The notes: generated by a model not told the origin, from the letters alone. 42,540 nucleotides of DNA from Pseudomonadota bacterium (GCA_023415605.1 JAEZKB010000151.1:1-42540), one strand, 5' to 3'. Counted from the first letter of the stretch, positions 32,933-41,314 are shown. Program-made: numbers and translations.

Positions 32933-34810
32933 ATGGCCGACAAGCAAACCGTCAATGCTGACGAAGGCAATCTATTGCGCACGGTGCGCAATCTCTGGGT
33001 CTATATGTGGCCCAAGGATCGCGCCGACCTGAAGCTGCGCGTGGTGCTTGCCATCGGCGCGCTGCTGGTCTCCAAGGTTGCCACCACCTTCATTCCCTTC
33101 GCCTACAAGGGCATCATCGACAGCCTCGATGGCGCCACCAATGGCGACAACACGCTGATCCTCGGCCTGGCCGTGCCGGTCGTGCTCGTCCTCGCCTATG
33201 CCATCGGCAACATCATCGATGCCGGCTTCCAACAATTGCGCGACGTGCTCTTTGCTTCGGTGGGCCAGCACGCGGTGCGCAAGCTCGCCTACCAGACCTT
33301 CCAGCACCTGCATAAGCTCTCGCTCCGCTTCCACCTGGCGCGGCGCACCGGCGGCCTTTCCCGCGTCATCGAGCGCGGCACCAAGGGCATCGAGACGATC
33401 GTCCGGTTCACGATGCTCAATACCGCGCCCACGCTGGTCGAGTTCGTCATCACCGGCGTCATCTTCATTGTCATGTTCGGCGCCACTTATCTCGGTGTGC
33501 TGATCGTCACGATCTGGCTCTATCTGTGGTTCACCATCAAGGCGTCTAACTGGCGGATCGCCATTCGCCGCGACATGAACGACAGCGACACCGATGCCAA
33601 CTCCAAGGCCATCGACAGCCTCCTCAACTTCGAGACGGTGAAGTACTTCACCAACGAGGAGATGGAGGCCCGCCGCTTCGACAAGTCGATGGAAACTTAC
33701 GAGCGCTCGGCCATCCGCATCTGGTCCTCGCTCGGCGTCCTCAACTTCGGCCAGGCGCTGATCTTTTACGTCGGCGTTGCCATCATCGGGATGCTGGCGG
33801 TCTACGGCGTACTCAACAACCAGCTGACGCTGGGCGACTTCGTGCTGCTCAACACCTTCCTGATGCAGATCTACCGGCCGCTAAACTTCATCGGCTTCGT
33901 CTATCGCGAGATCCGGCAGGGCCTGACGGACATCGAAGAGATGTTCAAGCTGCTCGACCGCGATCCCGAGATCGAGGACAAGCCGGGCGCCAAGCCATTG
34001 GAGATCACCGGTCCGGTGATCCGCTTCGAGGATGTGAAGTTCCATTACGACGCCGACCGCCCGATCCTCAAGGGCGTCAGCTTCGAAATCCCAGCCGGCA
34101 AGACCATTGCGGTGGTCGGCCCGTCGGGAGCCGGCAAGTCCACGATTTCCCGGCTGCTCTATCGCTTCTACGACGTCATCGAGGGCCGCATCACCATCGA
34201 CGGGCAAGACTTGCGAGACATCACGCAGCAGAGCCTTCGCTCGGCCATCGGCATGGTCCCGCAGGACACGGTCCTCTTCAATGATACCATTGAGTACAAT
34301 GTCCGTTACGGCCGGCCCGATGCGACCATCGAGGAGGTCAAGCGAGCTGCCGAGCTGGCGCAGATCGGCCAGTTCATCGAGAAGCTGCCCAAGGGCTATG
34401 AGACCCCGGTCGGGGAGCGCGGCTTGAAGCTTTCGGGTGGCGAGAAGCAGCGCGTTGCCATCGCTCGCACCATTCTGAAGGGCCCGCCGATCCTTATCCT
34501 CGATGAGGCGACCTCGGCGCTCGATAGCAAGACCGAGGAAGACATCAAGTCGGCCCTCGATCTGGTCTCTGCTAACCGCACGACGCTGGTCATCGCGCAC
34601 CGCCTCTCGACGGTGGTCAATGCTGACGAGATCATCGTGCTGCGCGATGGCCAGATTGCCGAACGCGGCACCCATGCCGGCCTGCTCGCTCAGGACGGGC
34701 TCTACGCCCAGATGTGGAACCGCCAGCGCGAAGCCTCCGAAGCGGAAGAACGTATCCGCCAGGTGGCCAATGATCCGCTAGTGAAGCGGGGCGTGCCCGC
34801 GGCGGAGTAG
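32933..34810 (+). CDS. Atm1-type ABC exporter (ABCB7/HMT1-like)
   Basis: A 625-residue half-transporter with an N-terminal six-helix export domain (about 35-330) and a C-terminal ABC domain: Walker A GPSGAGKSTISR (about 395), signature LSGGEKQRVAIAR (about 498), Walker B ILILDEATSALD (about 520). The membrane part contains NDSDTDANSKAIDSLLNFETVKYFTNEE (key part: SLLNFETVKYFTNE), the mark of the Atm1 family that exports glutathione-linked compounds such as GSSG, GS-metal or persulfide forms from the cytoplasm. It is a homodimer by family. Coupling to the Cys-rich ArsR gene fits a thiol or metal stress role. Confidence 0.93.
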   Translation: MADKQTVNADEGNLLRTVRNLWVYMWPKDRADLKLRVVLAIGALLVSKVATTFIPFAYKGIIDSLDGATNGDNTLILGLAVPVVLVLAYAIGNIIDAGFQQLRDVLFASVGQHAVRKLAYQTFQHLHKLSLRFHLARRTGGLSRVIERGTKGIETIVRFTMLNTAPTLVEFVITGVIFIVMFGATYLGVLIVTIWLYLWFTIKASNWRIAIRRDMNDSDTDANSKAIDSLLNFETVKYFTNEEMEARRFDKSMETYERSAIRIWSSLGVLNFGQALIFYVGVAIIGMLAVYGVLNNQLTLGDFVLLNTFLMQIYRPLNFIGFVYREIRQGLTDIEEMFKLLDRDPEIEDKPGAKPLEITGPVIRFEDVKFHYDADRPILKGVSFEIPAGKTIAVVGPSGAGKSTISRLLYRFYDVIEGRITIDGQDLRDITQQSLRSAIGMVPQDTVLFNDTIEYNVRYGRPDATIEEVKRAAELAQIGQFIEKLPKGYETPVGERGLKLSGGEKQRVAIARTILKGPPILILDEATSALDSKTEEDIKSALDLVSANRTTLVIAHRLSTVVNADEIIVLRDGQIAERGTHAGLLAQDGLYAQMWNRQREASEAEERIRQVANDPLVKRGVPAAE

Positions 34811-35219
34811 GCCGATACTCACATTGTCCAGCGCACACTGATGCACCGGCCGGGCGTGACCCTCCGGGGATGAGAAAGAGCGTGACGGGCCCGGAGGCGG
34901 ATGCCGCCTCTGGTGTGAATAAGTACGAGACGACAACCGCCTCCGGGTTGCTGGGGTTTCCGGCATTGTCCCGCGCGTCGGGAGGGGGGCGATCCTGTCT
35001 CCCCAAGGTTAACCTCCGTGCGCTTGGCCCAGCGGTTCGGGACGACTCCCCTCCGCCTCCCAGCAGTCTCCCCGCAAGCGTTTGTCGCGCTTCCCGTCCA
35101 CCGCGGGGTTGATGGGGATCATTCTACGAGACATGCAGAGCGCGGGGATAAGCAGAGCGAAGATTCGTGTAAGAGGCTGAGCCCGCAGCTCATTCACCAC
35201 ACTATACACATCCTCGATT
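34811..35219. other. Structured intergenic stretch, no gene supported
   Basis: No convincing ORF (apparent ones lack ribosome sites and look like GC-rich chance). Several inverted repeats overlap: CCCGGAGGCGG (34890-34900) can pair with CCGCCTCCGGG (34937-34947, 11 bp), with CCGCCTC (34904-34910), or partly with CCTCCGGG (34861-34868). GGAGGGG (34981-34987) matches CCCCTCC (35048-35054). AGGTTAACCT (35006-35015) is a palindrome. CGCT/AGCG (35021/35031) and AAGCG/CGCTT (near 35075) are small stems. I could not match it to tmRNA, RNase P RNA, SRP RNA or a riboswitch. It may be an ncRNA or mobile-element remnants. Confidence 0.4.
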
Positions 35220-35297
35220 GTCATCCCTGCGAAAGCAGGGACTCACCCATCCGTCGGAGTGGAGGAGAGATGGGTCGCGGGTCGGAGCCCGGATGAC
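35220..35297. repeat. REP/BIME-like composite palindrome
   Basis: Outer arms GTCATCC (35220-35226) and GGATGAC (35291-35297) are inverted. Inside are a hairpin CCCTGC-GAAA-GCAGGG (35225-35240), an inner inverted pair ACCCATC (35245-35251)/GATGGGT (35269-35275), and a small stem around 35278-35291. The start resembles the GTCATCCC-type extragenic repeats common in proteobacteria. Copy number in the genome cannot be checked here. Confidence 0.6.
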
Positions 35298-35347
35298 GGC
35301 CGGTGGGGTCTAGGTGCGATACGTGCTCTTGTGGGCGGAGCACTGCG

Positions 35348-35725
35348 CTATGACAGCGGGACAGTGTGGCTGTGCAGCCATTCCTCCAGCACATCCTTGC
35401 GGAAAGTGCCTGCTTCGAGATGACTGTAGATGAACTGCTCCAGCTCTTCGTTGCTGGCCGCAACGTCGATGCCGTTCATGCCTAGAAAAAGTTCGAGACA
35501 AGCATAGGCTACCCGCTTGTTGCCATCCACGAAACCATGGTTCATCGCCATGCTTTCCCAAAGTGCGGCGGCCTCTTCGATGAGGTCGGTATAATAGCCG
35601 GTCTGGGGCCGCAGCAACGCGGACTCGATCAGACCAAGATCTCTCACACCTTCCGCGCCGCCAAACGCCTCCAGAAGCACCTCATGGATCCGAAGCACTT
35701 CGTCGATCGTCAGGTAAAAGGGCAT
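35348..35725 (-). CDS. doc: Doc-type toxin (Fic/Doc family)
   Basis: 125 aa from this ATG. The Fic motif is NHGFVDGNKRVAY (H-x-F-x-D-G-N-K-R), as in Doc, which phosphorylates EF-Tu and stops translation; most Fic proteins instead AMPylate. The N-terminus FYLTIDEVLRIHEVLLEAFGG is typical of Doc. The preceding gene is a Phd-type antitoxin, 4 nt upstream, confirming a toxin-antitoxin pair. The ATG at 35725 has AGGGGG directly against it; the earlier in-frame ATG at 35749 would overlap the antitoxin by 20 nt. The motif is intact, so the toxin is probably active. Confidence 0.88.
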   Translation of the reverse strand: MPFYLTIDEVLRIHEVLLEAFGGAEGVRDLGLIESALLRPQTGYYTDLIEEAAALWESMAMNHGFVDGNKRVAYACLELFLGMNGIDVAASNEELEQFIYSHLEAGTFRKDVLEEWLHSHTVPLS

Positions 35726-35729
35726 CCCC

Positions 35730-35969
35730 CTACCGCGCGAGCGCCTCATAGAGTGATTTGCGACGCTCTATGCTCTTGGCCAGCAGTTGCTCCACGAGAG
35801 GCCGCACCTTCGGCTGGGTCTCGCCTTCCGTCAGTGCCGCGTACTGCTCGGGTGACAGCATGACGCCGACATCACGGCCGTTCTTCTGGATTCGAACAGG
35901 CTCCGTCCGTGCCATTTCGAGGAGTTGCCCGAATTTGTTTTTGGCGTCGGTAGCGGTCATTTGGGCCAT
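35730..35969 (-). CDS. phd: Phd/YefM-family antitoxin
   Basis: 79 aa: N-terminal DNA-binding fold of the Phd/YefM type (MTATDAKNKFGQLLEMAR, PVRIQKNGRDVGVMLSPEQY) and a C-terminal tail that should wrap the toxin (LVEQLLAKSIERRKSLYEAL). The frame runs back to 36005, but the ATG at 35969 has GAGGAG upstream and gives the standard N-terminus. It represses its own operon with Doc in known systems; a perfect inverted repeat lies just upstream. Neutralises Doc by binding its active-site cleft, by family knowledge. Confidence 0.88.
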   Translation of the reverse strand: MAQMTATDAKNKFGQLLEMARTEPVRIQKNGRDVGVMLSPEQYAALTEGETQPKVRPLVEQLLAKSIERRKSLYEALAR

Positions 35970-35981
35970 GCTCAACTCCTC

Positions 35982-35994
35982 AGCTAGATTAGCT
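35982..35994 (-). promoter_or_regulatory. Candidate Phd operator
   Basis: Perfect inverted repeat AGCTA-GAT-TAGCT (35982-35994), 12 nt before the antitoxin ATG and next to AT-rich TATTTT-like promoter sequence. Phd proteins repress their operons through short palindromes, so this is the likely autoregulatory site. Confidence 0.5.
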
Positions 35995-36033
35995 AAAATA
36001 GTCAATCAACCGTGCATCCGCAAGCGCGTCAAA

Positions 36034-36063
36034 CAAAAAGGCCCGCGATCGCTCGCGGGCCTT
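36034..36063 (-). terminator. Strong Rho-independent terminator of the RND operon
   Basis: A 10-bp perfect stem (AAGGCCCGCG at 36038-36047 with CGCGGGCCTT at 36054-36063), 6-nt loop, followed on the minus strand by TTTTTGTTT. It lies 24 nt after the RND permease stop. Confidence 0.92.
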
Positions 36064-36087
36064 GGTGCATTCCGTCGAGGCGGGGGC

Positions 36088-39000
36088 CTATTCGGCGGCC
36101 TGCCGTGAGACGATGGTGACGCCGTCCTGTTCGGTTTCGACCAGGCCGTTGCCGTCCTTGGTCATGTACTTGGCGGCCGAGTTGGCGTCTGCCGGGATCT
36201 CGATCGTGGCGCCTTCCGGCGTCACCGCAGTGCGGCGGCGCGGCAGGATCTTGCCGATGAAGTTCCCCACGGCACCGAACAGGCGCTTGAACGAAGCACC
36301 GATGACATGGGGCGCGGTGAGCATCACCGGCACCATGACCAAGGTCAGCGCGGTCGAGACGAAGAGGCCCGAGACCAGCGCCGCCGACAGGTGGACGAAC
36401 CACGAACCGGCGAGACCGCCTACGACCACCTCGCGGCGGATGAAGTCGAACTCGATGTTCAGCGCCATCGGGATTACGCCGAGCGCCGTCACCGTCGCGG
36501 TGAGCAGCACCGGCCGCACACGCTGGCTGGCGGTGATCAGCATCGCCTTGATCGGCTCGACATGGTCATCGCGGCGGTAGTGGTTGTAGGTGTCGATCAG
36601 CACGATGCCGTTCTTCACCACGATACCGGCCAGCGCCACGATACCCAAACCGGTCATGATTGCCGAGAAGCTCATGCCGGTGACCAGCATGCCGAGCAGC
36701 ACGCCCGCCAGGGACATGATCACCGTCGTGAGCGTCACAACCACCTGGTAGAAGCTGTTGTACTCGAGCAGCAGGATCAGGAAGATCAGGAACATGGCCG
36801 CACCGAACGCCGAGACGATGAAGGCGTTGGTGTCGTCCACCTGCTCGGCCGCACCGCCAAAGACGATGTCGACGCTCGCAGGCCACTCCTGCGTCTTTTC
36901 CCATTCCTGCACCTGGGCGATCTTCTGGTCAGCAGGAACCCCCGGTTCGAGGTTCGCGGCGACATTCATCGAATAGACGCCGTTCCGCCGGGTGATGTTG
37001 GCGACCTTGGGCACGGCCTTGCGCTCGATGAAGTTGCTCACCGGGATCAGCCCCTGAGCCGTCACGATCTTGAGGGAATCGAGCGTATCGAAGGTCCGCT
37101 CCTCCAGCGGCAGGCGAACGCGGATATCGAGTTCGTCGGTCGCATCGTCCGGCCGGTAGGTGCCGAGCTTGACGCCCGAAGTCACCAGCTGGACGTAGGG
37201 GCTGAGCTCACGCACGCCGATGCCGTACTTGGCCGCTTCGACGCGGTCGATCGTCACCTGCCAGTCGATACCGGGGGAGGGGCGGCCATCTTCGACGTCG
37301 ATGGTCTGCCCGAGCTCGTTCTCGACATAGTTGCGCAGCTTGGTCACCGCCGGCACGAGGTCGGCATAGTTGGTCGACTCGACGCGCAGGTTGATCGCCT
37401 TGCCGGCCGGGGGGCCGTTTTCCTGTGCGGCGATCTGCACCTGCAGGCCCGAAATGTCGGCAACGCGCTCGCGGATCTGCTGGAAGATTTCCTCGGCCTT
37501 GATGCGCTCGTTCCACGGCATCAGCTGCAGATTGAACTGGCCGATCGTGTCTGGCGGGCCACCCGACGACATCATGGCGTTTCCGCCGCTGCCGGCGAAG
37601 GTCATGATGACGTCCTGGACACCCTGGACCTGGAGGATCTCGTTTTCGACTTCGACCAGCAGGTCACGGATTTCCGTCGGCGAGTAGTTGCCGCGGGCCA
37701 CGACATTGACCGTGCCGTATTCGGGCTCGGACGCCGGGAAGGCTTCCGTACCGGTCGGGTTCATGCCGTAGGCGACGAAGCAGCCGATGACGAGGCCGAA
37801 GCCGACCGTCAGCGTGATGATCGGGTGACGGATCAGCACCTGCAGCACACGGATGTAACCGCCGGTGAAACCCTTGACCTTCTTCACGTCGAACTTGTCG
37901 GGATACATGACGACGTCCGCGGCTTCCTTGGCCTTGGGGTCGACATGGGTCGAGGCAATGATCGCGCCGATGATCGGCATGAACACCAGCGCCGAGAGCA
38001 GCGAGGCACACATCACCACGATCACGATGATCGGCAGGTAGCTCATGAACTTGCCGATGATGCCCGGCCAGAACAGCAGCGGCACGAAGGCGCCCAGCGT
38101 CGTGAAGGTGGCCGAAACCACCGGCACGAACATCTTGCGCGCCGCAAGGATGAAGGCCTCCTTCTTGGGCACGCCTTCCTGCAGCTTTCGTTCGGCGTAT
38201 TCGACGACCACGATCGGGTCGTCAACGAGCACGCCCACCGCCAGCACCAGGCCGAACATGATCATCATGTTGATGGTCATGCCGAGCATCTGCACGACGA
38301 GGAACGCGATCATGAACGAGATCGGGATCGAGGTACCGATCATCAGCGCCGGACGGATGCCGAGGGTGGCGACGCAGGTGATCATCACCAACGCCACCGC
38401 GGTCAGCACCGCCGCTTCGAGCGAACGGAACAGCGCTTTGGTGGAGTCGGCATAATCGATCAGGAAGCTGTGCTGGATCGCCGACGGCCAGTTGGCCGTG
38501 AAGGCTTCCGTGCGGGCGCGCACTTCATCCGAGATCTGGATGATGTTGGTGCCCAGCTCCTTGATCACGCCCAGCGTGATGGCCTGCTGGCCGTTCACAT
38601 GGGCGTATTCGGTCGCGTCCTTGAAGGTTCGGGTGATAGTCGCCACGTCGCCGAAGGTCACGACGGTGTTGCCGTCGGTCTTGAGCGGCAGGTTGTAGAC
38701 GTCCTCGGCCGTGGTGATCAGGCCGGGGACCTCGACGTTGAACGAACCGTTGCCGGTGTCGAGCGTACCGCCGGGGACCACCATGTTGTTCTTGGCGAGC
38801 GCATCGAAGAGCTGGCTCGCGGTGAGGTTATAGGCCTCGAGCCGGTTGGTATCGATGGTCACCGCCAGCATTTCGTCGCGCGAACCCGAAAGGCTCACGC
38901 TCTGCACGCTCGGGATCTTTTCGAGTTCGTCCTGCAGGTCCTTGGCGCGCTGCACCAGGGTGCGCTCCGGCACATCGCCGTAGATGGCGACTGAAATGGT

Positions 39001-39414
39001 CGGAATGCTGTTGAACGAGATTTCGTTGACCGTCGGCTCCATCGCGTCGTCCGGCAGTTCGGCCGAGACGCCGTCGAGCTTGGCGCGAATGTCCGACAGG
39101 GCCTTGTCCTTGTCGGCATTGACGTTGAACTCGAGGAACACCGAGGCGTGGCCGGTGCTCGAGGTGGAGGTGTAGTTCTCCAGCCCGTCGATATCCTTGA
39201 CCCGGTCCTCGATCGGCTTGGCCAGGAGGCGCTCCGCGTCATAGGGCGAAACGCCGGTCTGGGTGACCGAAACGTAGAAATAGGGGATGTCGATGGCCGG
39301 GAAGCTCTCCTTGGGCAGCGAGGTGTAAGCCCCGAAGCCGGCAATGAGCAGCAGTGCCATTACCGTCAGGACAACCCGCGGCATGCGCAGGATGCGTTCG
39401 AGAAAGTCCATCAT
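36088..39414 (-). CDS. RND-family efflux permease (AcrB/HAE1-like)
   Basis: A 1108-residue inner-membrane proton-driven pump with the two-fold RND architecture: helix 1 (about 14-30), periplasmic porter loop, helices 2-6, then the duplicated half from about 540. The proton-relay segment VLAVGVLVDDPIVVVEYAERK (key part: VGVLVDDPIVVVEY, near residue 398) keeps the two Asp residues. The periplasmic loops are drug-pump-like rather than metal-pump-like (no CusA-type Met motifs seen). A roughly 70-residue cytoplasmic tail after the last helix (PRRRTAVTPEGATIEIPADA) is longer than usual. The start overlaps the MFP gene by 4 nt (ATGA). No outer-membrane factor gene is in the window. Confidence 0.94.
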   Translation of the reverse strand: MMDFLERILRMPRVVLTVMALLLIAGFGAYTSLPKESFPAIDIPYFYVSVTQTGVSPYDAERLLAKPIEDRVKDIDGLENYTSTSSTGHASVFLEFNVNADKDKALSDIRAKLDGVSAELPDDAMEPTVNEISFNSIPTISVAIYGDVPERTLVQRAKDLQDELEKIPSVQSVSLSGSRDEMLAVTIDTNRLEAYNLTASQLFDALAKNNMVVPGGTLDTGNGSFNVEVPGLITTAEDVYNLPLKTDGNTVVTFGDVATITRTFKDATEYAHVNGQQAITLGVIKELGTNIIQISDEVRARTEAFTANWPSAIQHSFLIDYADSTKALFRSLEAAVLTAVALVMITCVATLGIRPALMIGTSIPISFMIAFLVVQMLGMTINMMIMFGLVLAVGVLVDDPIVVVEYAERKLQEGVPKKEAFILAARKMFVPVVSATFTTLGAFVPLLFWPGIIGKFMSYLPIIVIVVMCASLLSALVFMPIIGAIIASTHVDPKAKEAADVVMYPDKFDVKKVKGFTGGYIRVLQVLIRHPIITLTVGFGLVIGCFVAYGMNPTGTEAFPASEPEYGTVNVVARGNYSPTEIRDLLVEVENEILQVQGVQDVIMTFAGSGGNAMMSSGGPPDTIGQFNLQLMPWNERIKAEEIFQQIRERVADISGLQVQIAAQENGPPAGKAINLRVESTNYADLVPAVTKLRNYVENELGQTIDVEDGRPSPGIDWQVTIDRVEAAKYGIGVRELSPYVQLVTSGVKLGTYRPDDATDELDIRVRLPLEERTFDTLDSLKIVTAQGLIPVSNFIERKAVPKVANITRRNGVYSMNVAANLEPGVPADQKIAQVQEWEKTQEWPASVDIVFGGAAEQVDDTNAFIVSAFGAAMFLIFLILLLEYNSFYQVVVTLTTVIMSLAGVLLGMLVTGMSFSAIMTGLGIVALAGIVVKNGIVLIDTYNHYRRDDHVEPIKAMLITASQRVRPVLLTATVTALGVIPMALNIEFDFIRREVVVGGLAGSWFVHLSAALVSGLFVSTALTLVMVPVMLTAPHVIGASFKRLFGAVGNFIGKILPRRRTAVTPEGATIEIPADANSAAKYMTKDGNGLVETEQDGVTIVSRQAAE

Positions 39415-40628
39415 GATTGCACGCCCTCAGCCTTGGCTTCCTTGGCCGCATCGGCAGCCGACACGTTAGTCGCTTTGACGGTCTGGCCGGGAACCACGAA
39501 TTCCTGGCCGACGGTGATCACATCCACCGTCGGGGGCAGGCCAGTGACCCACACGCCCTCGCGGCTGTCCATGACGATGGTAACGGGATAGAACGCCACC
39601 TTGCTGTCCGCGCCCACGGCACGAACACCCAGCACGCCGTCATCGTCGAGCGTCAGCACCGACTGCGGCAGCAGGTGTGCCGGCGCGGTGCCGAGATTGA
39701 CCACGGCCGTCGCGGTGATGCCGTCGCGTACCTTGCCATCGGCATTGGGGATCTCGATCTCGGCGGCGAACGAGCGGGTGGCGTCATCGGCCACCGACGA
39801 AATGTAGCTCACCTTGCCCTCGATTGAGGTGCCGGTGATGGTCTTGACCGTCGCCGGCAGGCCGATCTTGGCATATTCGATCCGGGCCTCGGGGACCTGG
39901 GTCTTGAACAGCATCGGGTCGAGCTGGACGATGGTGGCGCACGGTGCGGTCGGGCCGGCCATGCTGCCGACCTGCGCCAGCGGATCCTGCACGACGCCGG
40001 AGATCGTCGCCTTGACGTCGGTGCGGCCGAGTTCGGTGCGGGCATTGTCGAGGCCAACCTGCGCCTGCTTGAGCGCCGTCTCGAGCTGCAGCCCGCTATT
40101 GGCGGGCGCGAGGCCCTGCTTGCGCAGCTGGGCATTGGCCTCATAAGCCGTCTGGGCGGTGGCGACGGCAGCTTCAGCCTGCGCCACAGCAGCCTCGCGG
40201 TCGCCCTTGTCGAGGCGGCAGAGCACGTCGCCGACGGAAACCGTCTGGCCCTTTTCGACCAGGACTTCCTCGACCGTGCCCTGGGTCTGCGGAACGACGC
40301 TCACCAGCGTCTTGGCCGACGTGCGGCCACGCAGCGGCACTTCGATCGACATCGGCTGGACCGTGTAGGTCACGGTCCGCACCGACTGCAGCGGCGCCGA
40401 GGCACCGGTGGCTTCAGCCACGCGTTCGGCAATAGTCAGGTGCGGGTCGGGGCCGTCACCATGATGTTCGGTGTTGCCGTGATCGGCATTCTTGTCGAGC
40501 AGGGCGATGATCGGCTTTTCGCCCTTGCCCGGTCCATTGCCGCCCGCAACGAACGTGCCGGTGGCAAGCCAGGCGCCGGCGCCAAGAACAATAAGGCCTG
40601 CCACTCCATATGAGTAGATCGCACGCAT
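39411..40628 (-). CDS. Periplasmic adaptor (membrane fusion protein) of the RND pump
   Basis: 405 aa from the ATG at 40628. An N-terminal anchor (SYGVAGLIVLGAGAWLATGTF) is followed by a His/Asp-rich segment (DKNADHGNTEHHGDGPDPH, about 45-63, with four His). Then come a lipoyl/HlyD-type half (VPLRGRTSAKTLVSVVPQTQ), the coiled-coil hairpin (EAAVAQAEAAVATAQTAYEA), and the second barrel part (DPLAQVGSMAGPTAPCATIV). The ending EFVVPGQTVKATNVS is typical. It bridges pump and outer-membrane channel. It lies 15 nt after the PadR gene and overlaps the permease start by 4 nt. The open frame reaches 40739 but without signal features. Confidence 0.92.
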   Translation of the reverse strand: MRAIYSYGVAGLIVLGAGAWLATGTFVAGGNGPGKGEKPIIALLDKNADHGNTEHHGDGPDPHLTIAERVAEATGASAPLQSVRTVTYTVQPMSIEVPLRGRTSAKTLVSVVPQTQGTVEEVLVEKGQTVSVGDVLCRLDKGDREAAVAQAEAAVATAQTAYEANAQLRKQGLAPANSGLQLETALKQAQVGLDNARTELGRTDVKATISGVVQDPLAQVGSMAGPTAPCATIVQLDPMLFKTQVPEARIEYAKIGLPATVKTITGTSIEGKVSYISSVADDATRSFAAEIEIPNADGKVRDGITATAVVNLGTAPAHLLPQSVLTLDDDGVLGVRAVGADSKVAFYPVTIVMDSREGVWVTGLPPTVDVITVGQEFVVPGQTVKATNVSAADAAKEAKAEGVQS

Positions 40629-40642
40629 TTGTCTGAAACCCT

Positions 40643-41191
40643 CTATTCCGCAGCCGCCGCCGACCCGGAATCCGGTCGCGCCAGCGCAATCAGTTCGCCC
40701 CTGCGGGCCTGGATGTAGTCGTGGGCAGCCTGCATACAAGTCCGCCCATAATCGATGACCCAGGTGTCCCCCGGGTGTGAGTGGTCCTTCTTGAGCCGGT
40801 CGAAATCGGCGAGGACATCCTTGAGCTGCGCGAGCCGCTCAGTGAGTCGCTGCTCGACCAGCGAGGCCGGCAGTTCCGACGCAAAGCGCAGGAACAGCAG
40901 GAACTCGCTGCGGAATTCGTCATCCCCCAGCTTTTCGAACAGCGAGTTGATGAAGGCGGTACGGCCGGCCTCGGTGATCGCGTAGATCTTCTTGGCCGGC
41001 TTGCCTTCCTGCATCTCGACCCGGCTGGTCACCAGCCCGTCGACCTCGAGCTTGGCGAGCGCCGGATAGATCGAGCCGAAGCTGGCGTCGATGAAATAGG
41101 AGTATTCCCCTTCCACCGAGAGCTTGCGGATCTCATATCCTGTGGCCTCACCATCGTAGAGAATGGCGAGGCAGATGGTACGGACGTTCAT
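40643..41191 (-). CDS. PadR-family transcriptional regulator of the efflux operon
   Basis: 182 aa: an N-terminal winged helix (CLAILYDGEATGYEIRKL, IDASFGSIYPALAKLEVDGL, KKIYAITEAGRTAF) and a C-terminal helical dimer domain (subfamily with VirR-type tail). PadR proteins repress phenolic-acid or drug-export genes and release DNA on ligand binding. It is the first gene of the operon PadR-MFP-RND and its 5' region carries two perfect 10-bp palindromes, likely its operators. Regulation by a pump substrate is inferred. The tail (after about residue 165) is Ala-rich. Confidence 0.9.
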   Translation of the reverse strand: MNVRTICLAILYDGEATGYEIRKLSVEGEYSYFIDASFGSIYPALAKLEVDGLVTSRVEMQEGKPAKKIYAITEAGRTAFINSLFEKLGDDEFRSEFLLFLRFASELPASLVEQRLTERLAQLKDVLADFDRLKKDHSHPGDTWVIDYGRTCMQAAHDYIQARRGELIALARPDSGSAAAAE

Positions 41192-41209
41192 TCTGGCCTA
41201 TCGGGTCGA

Positions 41210-41245
41210 CATATATTGGACGAGCATATGCTGGCCCTATATAGG
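41210..41245 (-). promoter_or_regulatory. Candidate PadR operators and promoter
   Basis: Two perfect 10-bp palindromes, AGCATATGCT (41223-41232) and CCTATATAGG (41236-41245), with a further AT-rich ACATATAT at 41210, lie 19-54 nt before the padR start. This AT-rich island in a GC-rich context is the likely promoter and repressor site. Confidence 0.5.
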
Positions 41246-41295
41246 CACGCCAGTGGCACCGCAATAGAGGCAAGGACAGTATTTTTGCGAGTCAG

Positions 41296-41314
41296 CCATG
41301 CGCTTTCCGCATGG
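41296..41314. other. 7-bp hairpin between padR and cysQ, not a classical terminator
   Basis: CCATGCG (41296-41302) pairs with CGCATGG (41308-41314) with a 5-nt loop, in the gap after the cysQ stop. No T run follows on either strand, so Rho-independent termination is doubtful. Confidence 0.35.

Noticed and set aside
34811..35219. Considered tmRNA, RNase P RNA, SRP RNA and cobalamin riboswitch
   Set aside because: None of the conserved signatures I know for these could be found; the stretch is kept only as unassigned structured sequence.
36307..38994. 895-codon open frame on the plus strand opposite the RND permease
   Set aside because: It is the reading-frame shadow of the permease on the complementary strand. 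The composition is rich in His, Arg, Asp and Gly with no domains, and the permease is a certain gene.
41296..41314. Hairpin CCATGCG/CGCATGG as a bidirectional terminator
   Set aside because: No T run follows on either strand; listed only as a weak structure.
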